Shown: one piece after another, positions 25,491 to 34,247 of the stretch | Layout: each line of letters opens with the position of its first letter | Position numbering within the stretch: the stretch's first letter is position 1 | Assembly (NCBI RefSeq): GCF_011039085.1 | Contig: NZ_JAAKEI010000031.1 | Coordinates: 1 to 35,172, forward strand | Origin: Desulfovibrio sp. ZJ369 | Lineage (GTDB): Bacteria; Desulfobacterota; Desulfovibrionia; Desulfovibrionales; Desulfovibrionaceae | Direction of reading: 5' to 3' | DNA length: 35,172 nucleotides | Notes under the pieces: generated by a model | What the model was told of the DNA's origin: nothing | The model's database searches: none | Seen by the model: only the letters and a program-made list of their open reading frames with translations | Position numbers and translations under genes: made by a program

Positions 25491-28373
25491 CTAGAGCAGA
25501 GAAGTCTGCTCCTGTTGTTTCACAGGAATCTGTATCGAGGCCTGTTCAATATTGGGCCAGGCGACGACCAGTTCATTATAGGCGCGGGCATCTTCGGCCC
25601 AGCCCTTGCGCTCGCAGAGCGTGTACAGCCGATAGGCAAGGGAGCGGATGGCTCCGCTCTGCATTCCGCACCGGGCAAGCAGGTCGCCTGTCGGGCCTTC
25701 TCCATGCAGGTTCAGGCTGCGGATAAGCTGATGCAGCGATTCCCATACCGGTTTTCTGCCGTCGCGCAGCGGATCCCAGCCTTCCGGCATATCCTGCCAG
25801 CGCAAGAGGCGCACTTCACCTCCGCCGGAGGCCACAACCCCGGCAGCGGCAAGGCCTGATGCACTGGTGCCCTTGGCTCTGGCAAGAACATCGGCCTCGC
25901 CGAACCTGCCTGCCGCCCAGCCGTTGCTTTCAAACCAGCTCAGGCAGAACATGGTATCGTTGTCAAAGTCGTCTTCCCCGCCGAAAAAGCGGTTGATGAC
26001 GCGCAGGGCATTTTTCACGCTCATGGGGGAGCCGTCGGCCTCCAGCACGGCCTTGTATTTGCTGAATACCGCCATGCCGGGGCCGATGATGGCCTGGGAA
26101 AGGTCCACAGGGGCCACGGGCGAGTTCACGCCGCCGCGCGTCATTGCATCAAAGGCCGCAGGCAGCACGTCGTTCAGTTCCCGCAGAAATTCCCTGCGGC
26201 TGATGCTGGGCGCATTCTCCGGGCGTTTGCGGCAGACAAGGACAATGGAAGACGCAAGGGCATTAACCGTCTTTTTCAGGTTGCCGATAAGTTCTGTCCG
26301 CATGGGCCATGTGCCGCAGATGGTAAAACCGGCGTTCAGAACCGCTTCCAGAAAGGTTTCCCAACCGGTATTGGAGGTGCCTACATTTTCCTGTGTTTCC
26401 GACTGCTTGAAGGCATAGTAAATGGTGACCGGGAAGGCCGGATGGGATTGATTGGACAAATTGCGGATTGCCTCCGTCATACCCTGCAAAAAGAAGGTTT
26501 CCGCGGCTTCCTTACCGCCATGACGATAGGGAGCTGCCACCAGTTCTTCTGCCTTGGGTACAGACATGGTACTGTAGAGGGCGGGAAAAATGGGGCGAAG
26601 GGTACGACGCAGCCAGACATAGAAAAAGTCAGACAAGTCGGCATAGCCGATATTATCATAATAGGGAGGATCCGTAGATACAATTTTATTGGATGAAATA
26701 TTTTGTCTTTGGGCATCATTTTGCAATGCTATGCCAAAATTTATAGAAGGTACTGTATGTAGTAATTTAACACATTGATTGATACCGCCGTCAAAGTTAC
26801 CGCTTGAGTCACTAAAAGGATTTGCTTCTGTAAAATCCCACACCATAGGAATGGCTTGCCGTCCAAAAGTAGAAATCATTTTTTGTGTGCTTGTACTCCA
26901 AGCGCACAAACTTGACCAATAGTTAGCCCCTTTATCCACAGTAAAGGCCAAATACACCCCCACAGCCTCAGCATAGGCCTGCGCGCCTGTGCCGCCGGCT
27001 TCAAGGCCCTGTCCGTCGTCCGACATGCCGGACGAGCGCGCATCGTTGCGGCATTTGGCTATGGCCTCCTGCACCAGATCGGAAAACGTGGTCAGCGCCA
27101 CAAGCTGGCGCGGCGTGAAAAGGTCGCCGTAGGTGGTTAAGCCGTATAGCGGCGGAGAAAACCAACGAGGATTATCAGGCATGGACGCGGAAGGCCTCCA
27201 TGTCGGTCTTGCCTGTCTGGCAAGTTCTTCGTGTTCCGGCAGAGGAGAAAGATAGACCCGCCCTCTCGCGCCTTCGGCCACGATGGCCATAAGCCTGGCC
27301 CCCATGTTGCCGGCCAGCCCCTGCTCTTTTACATACGCGGCCGCAACAGGAGAACCGGAAACAAGGCAGCGGAAGTTCGCGCCTCTGGAACTTGCTTTTG
27401 TTCCGTTTTTGGCCTCTTCCGGCGGTTTGCCCAAGCGGACGGTAAAGCGGCAGCTGTCGCCTTCCACCACAGGCTGCACCCAGGCTTCCCTGCCTGCCTT
27501 GCCGGACAGCACAAAGGTGGAAGCCAGCGGCACATCCACATGCGCAAAAGCGGGATTGGGGCTCTTGACGGTACGCGCCCATATCCAGGCAATGACGGTC
27601 AGTTTCTGGCCGGCATATTCCTGCAGATCGGGGCGTTCGGCCGCCATTTCTTCCGTGATTTCCACCCGCGGGTACAAATGACCGATGCGCTTCTGCGCCT
27701 CCTCCCGCATCCAGCAGCCATAACGGCGCACATCTTCGGCCAGCCCCTGCGCCCCTTTCCACTCGCTCAGAGGCAGCGCATCCTTTGTGGACCGGGGAAT
27801 GGGGCCGACAGGAGCACGTCCGGCAAATTTGGGCGGGATTTCGATCATGGCCCTGTTGATGGTGACCGCCACAGGATTGAGGTCAGAAGCCCATGCCTCC
27901 AGCCCGAGACGCTGCGCCTCCAGCGGCAGGGCTCCGCCTCCGGCAAAGGGGTCGTGAAAGGCGGGGAGCCTGTCGGGATTGAACAGCTCGGCAGCCTGCG
28001 GATGGTCCTTGTTGAGCCGGCACGTTTCCCGCCAGGATTTGCGAATCTCCTCGCGCGCACGCTCCAGAACCTCTTCGTTGGTGGTGTTTTCCCACTTCAC
28101 CAGGTCTTCAATGATCCTGAACAGACGTTCCCTTTCTCTGGCGGCGGCTTCCCTGTTCATGCCCCGCTGGTACTGACGCTCATACCCCGGATCGTTGACC
28201 ATCTGGGCAAAAAGAACAGCCCTCGCCGCGGCCAGCGGACGACGCGCCCACCACAGATGCAGCGTGCTGGGATGGCCGTGCCGTATGGACTTTTCACGCG
28301 CTGCCGCGGCATTGATGGCGTCCAGCGGCAAGGCTGCCTCAATGAGTTTCTTCGGGGTCTTGACGGTGGGCAT
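25491..28373 (-). CDS. DUF1156 / COG1743 adenine-type DNA methyltransferase
   Basis: A 960-residue protein. The N-terminal DUF1156 signature is '[18 protein letters not shown]' (33-50). S-adenosylmethionine motif I is [17 protein letters not shown] (141-157), and the catalytic motif [10 protein letters not shown] starts at Asp568. The wide separation and large insert between them are normal for the family. C-terminal motifs include 'GTWPMRTEL' and 'VLVCRKRP'. It is expected to modify host DNA as the protection arm of the helicase/DUF499 system. ATG 28373 lies three bases after the stop of the HNH-like remnant (TAAcccATG). A segment of roughly 26640-26940, containing the catalytic motif and the preceding 90 residues, is strikingly AT-rich compared with the rest, suggesting gene-segment replacement. 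Confidence 0.93.
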   Translation of the reverse strand: MPTVKTPKKLIEAALPLDAINAAAAREKSIRHGHPSTLHLWWARRPLAAARAVLFAQMVNDPGYERQYQRGMNREAAARERERLFRIIEDLVKWENTTNEEVLERAREEIRKSWRETCRLNKDHPQAAELFNPDRLPAFHDPFAGGGALPLEAQRLGLEAWASDLNPVAVTINRAMIEIPPKFAGRAPVGPIPRSTKDALPLSEWKGAQGLAEDVRRYGCWMREEAQKRIGHLYPRVEITEEMAAERPDLQEYAGQKLTVIAWIWARTVKSPNPAFAHVDVPLASTFVLSGKAGREAWVQPVVEGDSCRFTVRLGKPPEEAKNGTKASSRGANFRCLVSGSPVAAAYVKEQGLAGNMGARLMAIVAEGARGRVYLSPLPEHEELARQARPTWRPSASMPDNPRWFSPPLYGLTTYGDLFTPRQLVALTTFSDLVQEAIAKCRNDARSSGMSDDGQGLEAGGTGAQAYAEAVGVYLAFTVDKGANYWSSLCAWSTSTQKMISTFGRQAIPMVWDFTEANPFSDSSGNFDGGINQCVKLLHTVPSINFGIALQNDAQRQNISSNKIVSTDPPYYDNIGYADLSDFFYVWLRRTLRPIFPALYSTMSVPKAEELVAAPYRHGGKEAAETFFLQGMTEAIRNLSNQSHPAFPVTIYYAFKQSETQENVGTSNTGWETFLEAVLNAGFTICGTWPMRTELIGNLKKTVNALASSIVLVCRKRPENAPSISRREFLRELNDVLPAAFDAMTRGGVNSPVAPVDLSQAIIGPGMAVFSKYKAVLEADGSPMSVKNALRVINRFFGGEDDFDNDTMFCLSWFESNGWAAGRFGEADVLARAKGTSASGLAAAGVVASGGGEVRLLRWQDMPEGWDPLRDGRKPVWESLHQLIRSLNLHGEGPTGDLLARCGMQSGAIRSLAYRLYTLCERKGWAEDARAYNELVVAWPNIEQASIQIPVKQQEQTSLL

Positions 28374-28376
28374 GGG

Positions 28377-28604
28377 TTATCCCTGAAAAGAAATAGAACG
28401 AAGATAGTCTTCTGCGTATTTACCTAAACGGCAACGAATAGTTGTAAAATATGCTGGCCATTTTTTCTGAAAAAAGTAACGGGCGAGTTTTGCAAAAACT
28501 TCATTCGCTCTTTTTCCTTTATTTTTGTTTACTATTCCATTACATGACGCAAACATATTGTTCCAGTCAAGATGCCAGTTTTTACCAGTAGAGGAATTGC
28601 TTTT
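28377..28604 (-). pseudogene. C-terminal fragment resembling an HNH (PtuB/TIGR02646-like) protein
   Basis: A 75-codon open frame without a proper start, too short for routine ORF calling. It reads '...NWHLDWNNMFASCNG', then 'RANEVFAKLARYFFQKKWP' and 'KYAEDYLRSISFQG'. The DWNNM..SC.G phrase resembles the HNH proteins paired with ATPases in Septu and some retron systems, but the upstream HNH histidines and first cysteines are missing. Its TAA sits three bases before the methyltransferase ATG, as a real operon gene would. The segment is AT-rich. The identity is moderately supported and the truncation is certain. Confidence 0.5.
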
Positions 28605-28734
28605 CTATGGCATCCAGAATTGAACTTTTCCCCTGGCCGTTCCTGGCGACGAACACGGTAAGATCTTTTTCAAATGTTGCTTTTATCTCTTTGAAACAAC
28701 GGAAATTCTTTATTTCCAAGGATTGAATGTTCAT
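28582..28734 (-). pseudogene. N-terminal fragment of an AAA ATPase
   Basis: A 50-residue frame starting at ATG 28734, three bases after the helicase stop (TGAgcgATG). It reads 'MNIQSLEIKNFRCFKEIKA' and carries a Walker A RNGQGKSSILDAI, the standard start of an AAA_23/RecF-like ATPase, then stops at 28582 directly after '...EKQFLYW'. The remainder of the gene is absent, and sequence resembling an HNH protein tail follows. It looks like the front of a two-gene ATPase/HNH cassette whose middle has been deleted. Confidence 0.75.
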
Positions 28735-28737
28735 CGC

Positions 28738-31700
28738 TCATATCCCGAGGAGGTCTTTGATGTTGTAATTCACGCTGGCCACGCCCATTTCCGGTTCCTG
28801 CGCAAAGGGCTGATGCACATAATGCGGGCCGTCCACACTGTCGCCATCCACAAACACTATTGCCAGCCAGAATTTATCCTTCTGGTTCAGGGCGGCACAG
28901 ATTTCATTGTGGCTCAGCGTGATGGTGGTCTGCCCGGCGGCGCGGCCCTTGACTTCTATGTGTCTGTCTTCCGGCATGGCATCCCCGCCCTTTCCGGGGG
29001 GGATACTTGTAATGTCCCAGCCGCAGTTCAGGGCGGAGACATCAACACAGGTGTAGCCCTGCGCCTGTTCTGCCTGAAGGACAGCCTTCATGGCAAGCGT
29101 TTCTATGTGCTTTCGCGCGGCGGCATCAGCAGAAAACACTTCCGCGGCTGTGCCTGTCCTGCGCGCTTCCAGCAGACCGGCGGGAATGACAAGCGCCCCG
29201 CCCACAACAACAGGGGAAGTTGAGACGACATGCTTCATGGCATCAAGCTCCGCTTCTCTCAGAGTACGCCTGCCCCGCAGGTCTTCAAGGATTTTGCGGG
29301 TCCTTTCAATCTGCAACCGTCTCTCCTGCCCCTGTTTTGCCATTTCCTGATATTTCAACAGGAGATCCTGCTGGTAGCTGGCCTCCTTGGCCAGACGCAC
29401 GCGCACAGCGTCGCGGATTTTGTCTGCCTGGGCTGTTCTGCGCTGGCTTACTTCTTTAAAATGCTGCGGGGCCATGTGCTCGGAAGCATAGCTCACGGCG
29501 CGTTTTTCCAGATCGTGATTGAGCCATGAGGAAGTCAGAATATCGTTTATGAGCGGCCGATCGGCTTCAGGGAACGGCTCATAGGACAGGTAAGGCGCCC
29601 AGCCGGGATTTTTTTCCTCTCCTGTCTGCAACAGCTCCACGAACTGGATATGTTGAGAAACAATGTTGTTCTGATTTTTCTCTTCCCGTATGGCATGACT
29701 GAGAAAAAGAAGGATTCTGGGCGTCTGCCCGTTGTCCGCGGGGTCAAGGAAGATGGTTCCCTGCTTGAGGCGGGCGCGTCCTTTTTCCAGCACGATATCC
29801 AGTACCGCCTTCATGAGAGGATGGCCGGGATGCATGAGCTCCGCCATGGTGGCCGATACTCTGAAGGGAAGCTGTACCTGCTCCTTTTCAAAGCAGATGC
29901 GCTGATAACGCTGAAGAATACGGCTGTTTTTCTGACGCAGGGCATCACCTCCGGAACGAATCAGCTCCGGCACATAGGTAATTTCATATCGACGCTCTTC
30001 TCTTTGATGTATCGTTCCCTTGAGATGCTGGAAGGCTTCAAGGAAAAATGAACGCATATAGTGAGGCTGCAACTTCCTCGCTTCGGCTCTGTCCATTTCC
30101 TCCTTGACGGCAAAAAGCCGGTCAGGCGTCATCATTTCCTTGCAAAGCGCGTTTCTGTTCAGAATGGCGCGCAGTCGCTCCGTATCCAGAGCGCCTTCCA
30201 CACGCTTGCGGAGATGATCCATCTTTTCAGGCTGCTCACCATAACGGATAGCTTCGATGAGCATATCTTTCAGGCTTTTTTCCTCAAAGACTTCTCCGAG
30301 GATGTCAAAGACGCGTCCGCCAAGAGTCTCCTTTTCCACTTCGAGTTTTGCAAAGAGTGTCTCGAAGACTTTGCCTTCCTGCGTTCCGCTGGCGATGAGG
30401 TTCCACAGATGGCATGGCTGCTGCTGGCCGATGCGGTGGATACGCCCGAAACGCTGCTCCAGCCGGTTGGGATTCCATGGCAGATCATAGTTCACCATGA
30501 GATTGGCGTTCTGAAGGTTGACGCCCTCCCCCGCGGCATCCGTTGCCACCAGAACCTTTACAGCCTTATCATTACGGAACAAATCCTGCACATGGCGGCG
30601 CTCTTCCCGGTTCACCCCGCCATGTATGGTGACGACAGCTTCCTCTTTGCCCAGAACATCGCGTATCTTATCCGCAAGATAGAGCAGCGTATCCCTGTAT
30701 TCCGTAAATACGATGAGCTTGCGCTGGAAACCTTCGCTGTCGCGCATGAGTTCGTTGTGCTGCAGCACATGGGAAAGCTCATCCCATTTTCTGTCCTTGT
30801 TGGAGTTGACAACGCCCTTTGCCTGATCTTCCAGAGCTTTCAGAACTTCGATTTCCGCCTGCAACTCATGTCGCGTCTGTGAGGCCGTTGCCTGATCCGC
30901 CAGCTTTTCTTCCGCCTGCTCGAATTCTGCGGCATCAAGCGATTCTTCCATCTCCCAGGCATCTTCCGGAAACTCGGGACTGTTCCAGAACATCATTGAT
31001 TCGTGTTGCTGTATCAGTTCCTCCAGCCGTTTTTCCAGTCTTTTTCTGCGGCGGCACAGGGTCTGGTAGATAGCTTTGGGGCTGGAAGCAAGACGCCGCT
31101 GCAAACCGGTAAGAGCAAAACCAACCCGCCCACGATGACTGCCCTGCAGGCGATCGGCTTTTCCCATTTCCTCTTTCACATAACGGGTGACCGCCTTGTA
31201 AAGTGCATCCTCCTGCTCCGACAGATGATAACTCAACGAATAGGCGTAGCGTTTGGGAAAGAGCGGCGTACCGTCGAATTTAACAAGATCTTCCTTGACC
31301 ATGCGTCGCATGATGTCGCTGACATCCACTTTCGCGGTCTTGCCTTCCCGGAATTTTCCATAAAAGCGTTCCGTATCCAGAAGAGAGAGGAAGAGCTGAA
31401 AGTCCTCCTCCTTGCCGTTGTGGGGCGTTGCCGTCATGAGCAGAAGATGGCGCGTGCGTTTGCCCAGCATCTTCCCCAGCTTGAAGCGATGTGTCTCATT
31501 GACCTTGCTGCCGGAGAAAGATGCCGACATCTTGTGGGCTTCATCCACAATGACCAGATCCCAGGAGGACAGCTCAAGTTTCTCTTGCAAATCCTCTGCC
31601 CTGGCAAGCTGGTCAAGCCTGGCGATGAGCAGATCGTGATCGTCAAAAGGATTGCCGCTGTGGGAAAGGTTCAGCATACTGCGGTCGAAAAGGTCGAACT

Positions 31701-32232
31701 GAAGGCCGAACTTCGACGACATTTCATCATACCACTGTTCGCTCAGGCTGCCGGGGGAAATGATGAGTATGCGCCTGGCATCGGCCCGCATGATAAGTTC
31801 ACGGATGAGCAGGCCCGCCATGATGGTTTTACCAGAGCCCGGGTCATCGGCAAGAACGAACCGCAGAGGCTGCCGGGGAAGCATGGACTCATAGACCGCC
31901 GTGATCTGATGGGGGAGAGGCTGAACATTGGAAGCGTGTATCGCCATCATCGGATCGAAGAGGTAGGCAAGGCTGATGCGGTAGGCTTCTGCCGCACGCT
32001 TGAAATCTTGTGCGGAAACCTCGAAGCTCCAGGGGCGTTCCGACTTTGCAATAGAGAGACTCGCTTCGTCTTCCCGCGTCAGCAGGCGCTCCCGCAAGCT
32101 GCCATCATCGTTTTTATAAAAAAGCGTGGCGGCGTTTGCGCTGACAATCTGCAGCATGATGACTTCACTGCATTTTCCCTGCTCAACTCCCGCCAGAATC
32201 TGCCCGGTTGCAATATCTTCAAAGCGCAACAT
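28738..32232 (-). CDS. SNF2-family helicase with DUF3883-like C-terminal domain
   Basis: An 1164-residue superfamily 2 ATPase, first gene of the operon. Walker A DDPGSGKTIM is at 129-138, DEAH at 230-233, then 'LLLMTATPHNGKEEDF', 'LIVFTEYRDTLLYLADKI', 'VATDAAGEGVNLQ' and 'LEQRFGRIHRIGQQ'. The last 110 residues contain 'GWDITSIPPGKGGD' and 'DRHIEVKGRAAGQTTITLS', a DUF3883/Mrr-like fold with an Asp...Glu-x-Lys arrangement, so a nuclease or DNA-end-binding role is possible. GGGGAA precedes ATG 32232. Together with DUF1156 and DUF499 it forms the core of a predicted restriction-like defence system; helicases of this type would act in recognising or translocating on invading DNA. Confidence 0.93.
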   Translation of the reverse strand: MLRFEDIATGQILAGVEQGKCSEVIMLQIVSANAATLFYKNDDGSLRERLLTREDEASLSIAKSERPWSFEVSAQDFKRAAEAYRISLAYLFDPMMAIHASNVQPLPHQITAVYESMLPRQPLRFVLADDPGSGKTIMAGLLIRELIMRADARRILIISPGSLSEQWYDEMSSKFGLQFDLFDRSMLNLSHSGNPFDDHDLLIARLDQLARAEDLQEKLELSSWDLVIVDEAHKMSASFSGSKVNETHRFKLGKMLGKRTRHLLLMTATPHNGKEEDFQLFLSLLDTERFYGKFREGKTAKVDVSDIMRRMVKEDLVKFDGTPLFPKRYAYSLSYHLSEQEDALYKAVTRYVKEEMGKADRLQGSHRGRVGFALTGLQRRLASSPKAIYQTLCRRRKRLEKRLEELIQQHESMMFWNSPEFPEDAWEMEESLDAAEFEQAEEKLADQATASQTRHELQAEIEVLKALEDQAKGVVNSNKDRKWDELSHVLQHNELMRDSEGFQRKLIVFTEYRDTLLYLADKIRDVLGKEEAVVTIHGGVNREERRHVQDLFRNDKAVKVLVATDAAGEGVNLQNANLMVNYDLPWNPNRLEQRFGRIHRIGQQQPCHLWNLIASGTQEGKVFETLFAKLEVEKETLGGRVFDILGEVFEEKSLKDMLIEAIRYGEQPEKMDHLRKRVEGALDTERLRAILNRNALCKEMMTPDRLFAVKEEMDRAEARKLQPHYMRSFFLEAFQHLKGTIHQREERRYEITYVPELIRSGGDALRQKNSRILQRYQRICFEKEQVQLPFRVSATMAELMHPGHPLMKAVLDIVLEKGRARLKQGTIFLDPADNGQTPRILLFLSHAIREEKNQNNIVSQHIQFVELLQTGEEKNPGWAPYLSYEPFPEADRPLINDILTSSWLNHDLEKRAVSYASEHMAPQHFKEVSQRRTAQADKIRDAVRVRLAKEASYQQDLLLKYQEMAKQGQERRLQIERTRKILEDLRGRRTLREAELDAMKHVVSTSPVVVGGALVIPAGLLEARRTGTAAEVFSADAAARKHIETLAMKAVLQAEQAQGYTCVDVSALNCGWDITSIPPGKGGDAMPEDRHIEVKGRAAGQTTITLSHNEICAALNQKDKFWLAIVFVDGDSVDGPHYVHQPFAQEPEMGVASVNYNIKDLLGI

Positions 32233-32353
32233 GACATTCCCCTTTTTCGCACCACCGCTGGAGGAAGGATACAGAAAAACATGATAAAAAGCGAGATAAT
32301 CGTTTATTTGCCCTGGGTTTCGACGTAATCTGCCAGTACCCCTTGAAAAGGAA

Positions 32354-32490
32354 GGGAACTCCGTTTTGATGGAAACGCAAATAACCCATCAACCGGGCAA
32401 TCTGCCCACGGAGTTCCCATGCAAGGTTTCAACCAAAGCGTCATCAGGCACAAGACCGGACTTCTCAATCTCCAGAGCGGACGCACCTAA
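32354..32490 (+). mobile_element. IS481-like insertion sequence remnant
   Basis: From ATG 32419 a 23-residue frame reads MQGFNQSVIRHKTGLLNLQS and ends soon after. The 'VIxHKxGLLNL' phrase is typical of the start of IS481-type transposases, after which the homology is cut off. Upstream are 10-bp inverted arms GGGAACTCCG (32354-32363) and CGGAGTTCCC (32409-32418), with a nested TTGATGG/CCATCAA pair (32366-32372 and 32386-32392). It lies between the helicase start and the DUF499 remnant. Confidence 0.5.
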
Positions 32491-32531
32491 CTATTCAGTG
32501 CAATAATTTTGCCATGTTATCATAAACTTAT

Positions 32532-33137
32532 TGCTACCTGCCGCGCCTTGCCAGGTACAGTGTTCTGGAAGATGCCATTCGGCAAGGCGTGCAAAACTCG
32601 GATGAGTATTTCGCCTATGCCGCCGCTGTGACGGAAAACCGCTTTGTCGATCTGCACTACTCCCGCGAGCCTGCCCAGATAGACCGCAACGGCTTTCTGG
32701 TGCGCGCCAACGCGGCGCGCACGCAACTGCAAGAACACGCGCGGCAACCTGGTGAACCCGTCACTACTGCGTAAACCGGTACAGGCGCGGACAAGCCGGA
32801 AACGCCAGCTTCCATGCTCCAGAAAGGCAACGCGCCCTTTGCGGCACAGACGGGAATCCCGACAGACACGCCCCCGCCCCACTCTGCCACACCAAAAAGT
32901 ATGCGCTTTTTCCTGTCCGCCCCGCTGGACACCACCCGCGTCAACCGCGACGTGCAGCGCATCGTTGAAGAGGTCATTTCCCAGCTCACCATGGAAAACG
33001 GCGTGACGCTGAACCTCAAGCTGGAAGTGGAAGCCTTCGCGCCCAATGGCGTGCAGCAACAGACCGTGCGGGCCGTTTCAGAGAATTGCCGGACACTGAA
33101 GATTGATAATTTCGGCTTTGAGGAAGGAGAAGTTTGA
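32532..33137 (+). pseudogene. C-terminal remnant of a second DUF499 gene
   Basis: On the plus strand an open frame reads 'CYLPRLARYSVLEDAIRQGV' and on through 'NSDEYFAYAAAVTENRF'. It meets an in-frame TAA (32772-32774), then continues in the same frame to 'VRAVSENCRTLKIDNFGFEE' and a stop at 33137. It aligns by eye with the C-terminal part of the intact DUF499 protein ('[20 protein letters not shown]' and '[20 protein letters not shown]'), but is clearly a different, GC-richer lineage. The 5' 700 or so codons are missing; the fragment begins right after the IS481-like remnant. It is evidence for an earlier defence cassette in this island. Confidence 0.8.
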
Positions 33138-33186
33138 GAGAGAGCTTTTCCACACGCAAAAAGTCTGGTTGTACCGTTGAGAAAAA

Positions 33187-33699
33187 TCAAGCTGGAATCT
33201 GAGTGATCAGATTTTCAGCCTGCTTTCTATGCATCCAAAGATGAAGCGTATTATCCGCAAAACGCTGAAACAGGAATTTCTCATAAAAAGCGGCAACTCG
33301 TTCGTTTTTGGCATCCACCAGAAACAAGGCCCACGCAAGTTCATTGAGGCAAGAGCGGCGCAAGGCATCCAAAACCAGCAGACTGCCGATATGCTGGCCT
33401 TGCATACCTGATGCAACCGCCAATCTGCCAAGCCGAACAGCGGGAATATTCGGATAACGCGGCATGTTGCGTGCCATTTCCTCCGGCACGTTATCCAGAA
33501 GGACAGATGCCGCAGACAAGGTATAATAGCCGATGATTTTCTTCGGATCGGTTTCCGTCCTGGCAACTATGACCGTGGCGAAACCGCGTTTCATATCCTG
33601 GCTGGCAAGTTTTTGCAGGTATGTATCCAGAGCGGCCTCTCCACAGGCAAAACCGCTTTTCTCCATAGCAGGAGAGAGAAGACCAAAAAGCAGCTTCAT
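33187..33699 (-). CDS. TacT-type GNAT acetyltransferase toxin
   Basis: 170 residues from ATG 33699, which overlaps the antitoxin TGA (ATGA). Family features are 'FACGEAALDTYLQKLASQDM', 'IIGYYTLSAASVLLDNVP', 'VRLGRLAVASGMQGQHIGSL' (acetyl-CoA loop) and 'LFLVDAKNERVAAFYEKFLF'. Toxins of this class acetylate the amino group of charged tRNAs and block translation. Two positions differ from the common pattern: the loop has QGQHIG where QGxGxG is usual, and FYEKFLF where FYxxFGF is usual. The product may be weak or may simply be a family variant. It is paired with the antitoxin gene, which comes first, as expected. Confidence 0.88.
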   Translation of the reverse strand: MKLLFGLLSPAMEKSGFACGEAALDTYLQKLASQDMKRGFATVIVARTETDPKKIIGYYTLSAASVLLDNVPEEMARNMPRYPNIPAVRLGRLAVASGMQGQHIGSLLVLDALRRSCLNELAWALFLVDAKNERVAAFYEKFLFQRFADNTLHLWMHRKQAENLITQIPA

Positions 33700-33989
33700 G
33701 CCCGAGTCACCCTCTCGCAATACTCGCTGGTCAGGGATTTGAGAAACGGGCTTGGCTCGGATACGTTTTCTTCAGTCAGCGCCTTGGCCAACAATTCCTG
33801 GTCTCGCAGGGTCAGACGAATCAAGCTTTGCTCGGCAATGACCCGCTCCGCTTTTTCCAGGGCAGCTTCAATGAGAAAATCCGTGCGAGTCCTGCCTTGC
33901 AGAGCAGCGGCCCGGTCAATGGTATCACGAACGGCTAAGGGGATTCTGGCATCAATGCGGGACATGGATACTTCGGAATTTTGCGACAT
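33696..33989 (-). CDS. TacA-type (DUF1778) antitoxin
   Basis: 97 residues. A ribbon-helix-helix DNA-binding N-terminus ('SRIDARIPLAVRDTIDRAAA', 'GRTRTDFLIEAALEKAERV') is followed by a toxin-neutralising tail ('LTLRDQELLAKALTEE', 'PSPFLKSL'). GGGAGG precedes ATG 33989. The 3' end overlaps the toxin start, so both are made from one message, and the antitoxin-toxin complex usually represses its own promoter. The inverted repeat at 34011-34027 just upstream is a candidate operator. Type II systems of this kind often stabilise islands. Confidence 0.9.
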   Translation of the reverse strand: MSQNSEVSMSRIDARIPLAVRDTIDRAAALQGRTRTDFLIEAALEKAERVIAEQSLIRLTLRDQELLAKALTEENVSEPSPFLKSLTSEYCERVTRA

Positions 33990-34010
33990 GGCAGCCTCCC
34001 AAGAAATATA

Positions 34011-34027
34011 TACGGATTTTTCCCGTA
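34011..34027 (-). promoter_or_regulatory. Candidate operator of the toxin-antitoxin pair
   Basis: 5-bp arms TACGG (34011-34015) and CCGTA (34023-34027) with a 7-bp A/T-rich centre, 22 bp upstream of the antitoxin start. The position fits autoregulation by the ribbon-helix-helix antitoxin; the symmetry is short, so confidence is modest. Confidence 0.4.
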
Positions 34028-34247
34028 CAGGTCAAGAGTATCCCAAGTTTGAGACATTCACGCTTTCAATGAAGAGGGAAATGTCCTGCAAAAAGCCACG
34101 TTGGAGGCCCGAAAAATAGACCAGAACTCCGGTAATACTTCCGGTTTGTTGGTACGGACGTTGGTATGAAAAGTTTTGATATTTTTTTATTTCAATAAAA
34201 ATAAGTAGATATATTCGTAATCCATTCTCCTTCGCAGAATCAAACTG
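34028..34247. other. Gene-free right end of the element
   Basis: About 220 bp with no credible frame, becoming AT-rich after 34165. It contains a TTGGTACGGACGTTGGTATG stretch with a repeated TTGGTA (34149-34168). A short stretch CTCCTTCGCA (34227-34236) faintly resembles the tRNA-Leu 3' end (CTCCCCTTCGGCA), and the duplicated element end begins right after it. An attachment site is expected here but is not clear. Confidence 0.4.

Noticed and set aside
21109..32232. Considered DISARM or BREX as the identity of the defence operon
   Set aside because: No DUF1998 (DrmB) or PLD (DrmC) partner for DISARM and no PglZ, BrxC or Lon-like genes for BREX; DUF499 plus DUF1156 points to a different set.
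34227..34236. CTCCTTCGCA considered as the right attachment site
   Set aside because: It matches the tRNA-Leu 3' end only with gaps; too short and imperfect to call attR. A repeat of at least about 15 bases would be expected.
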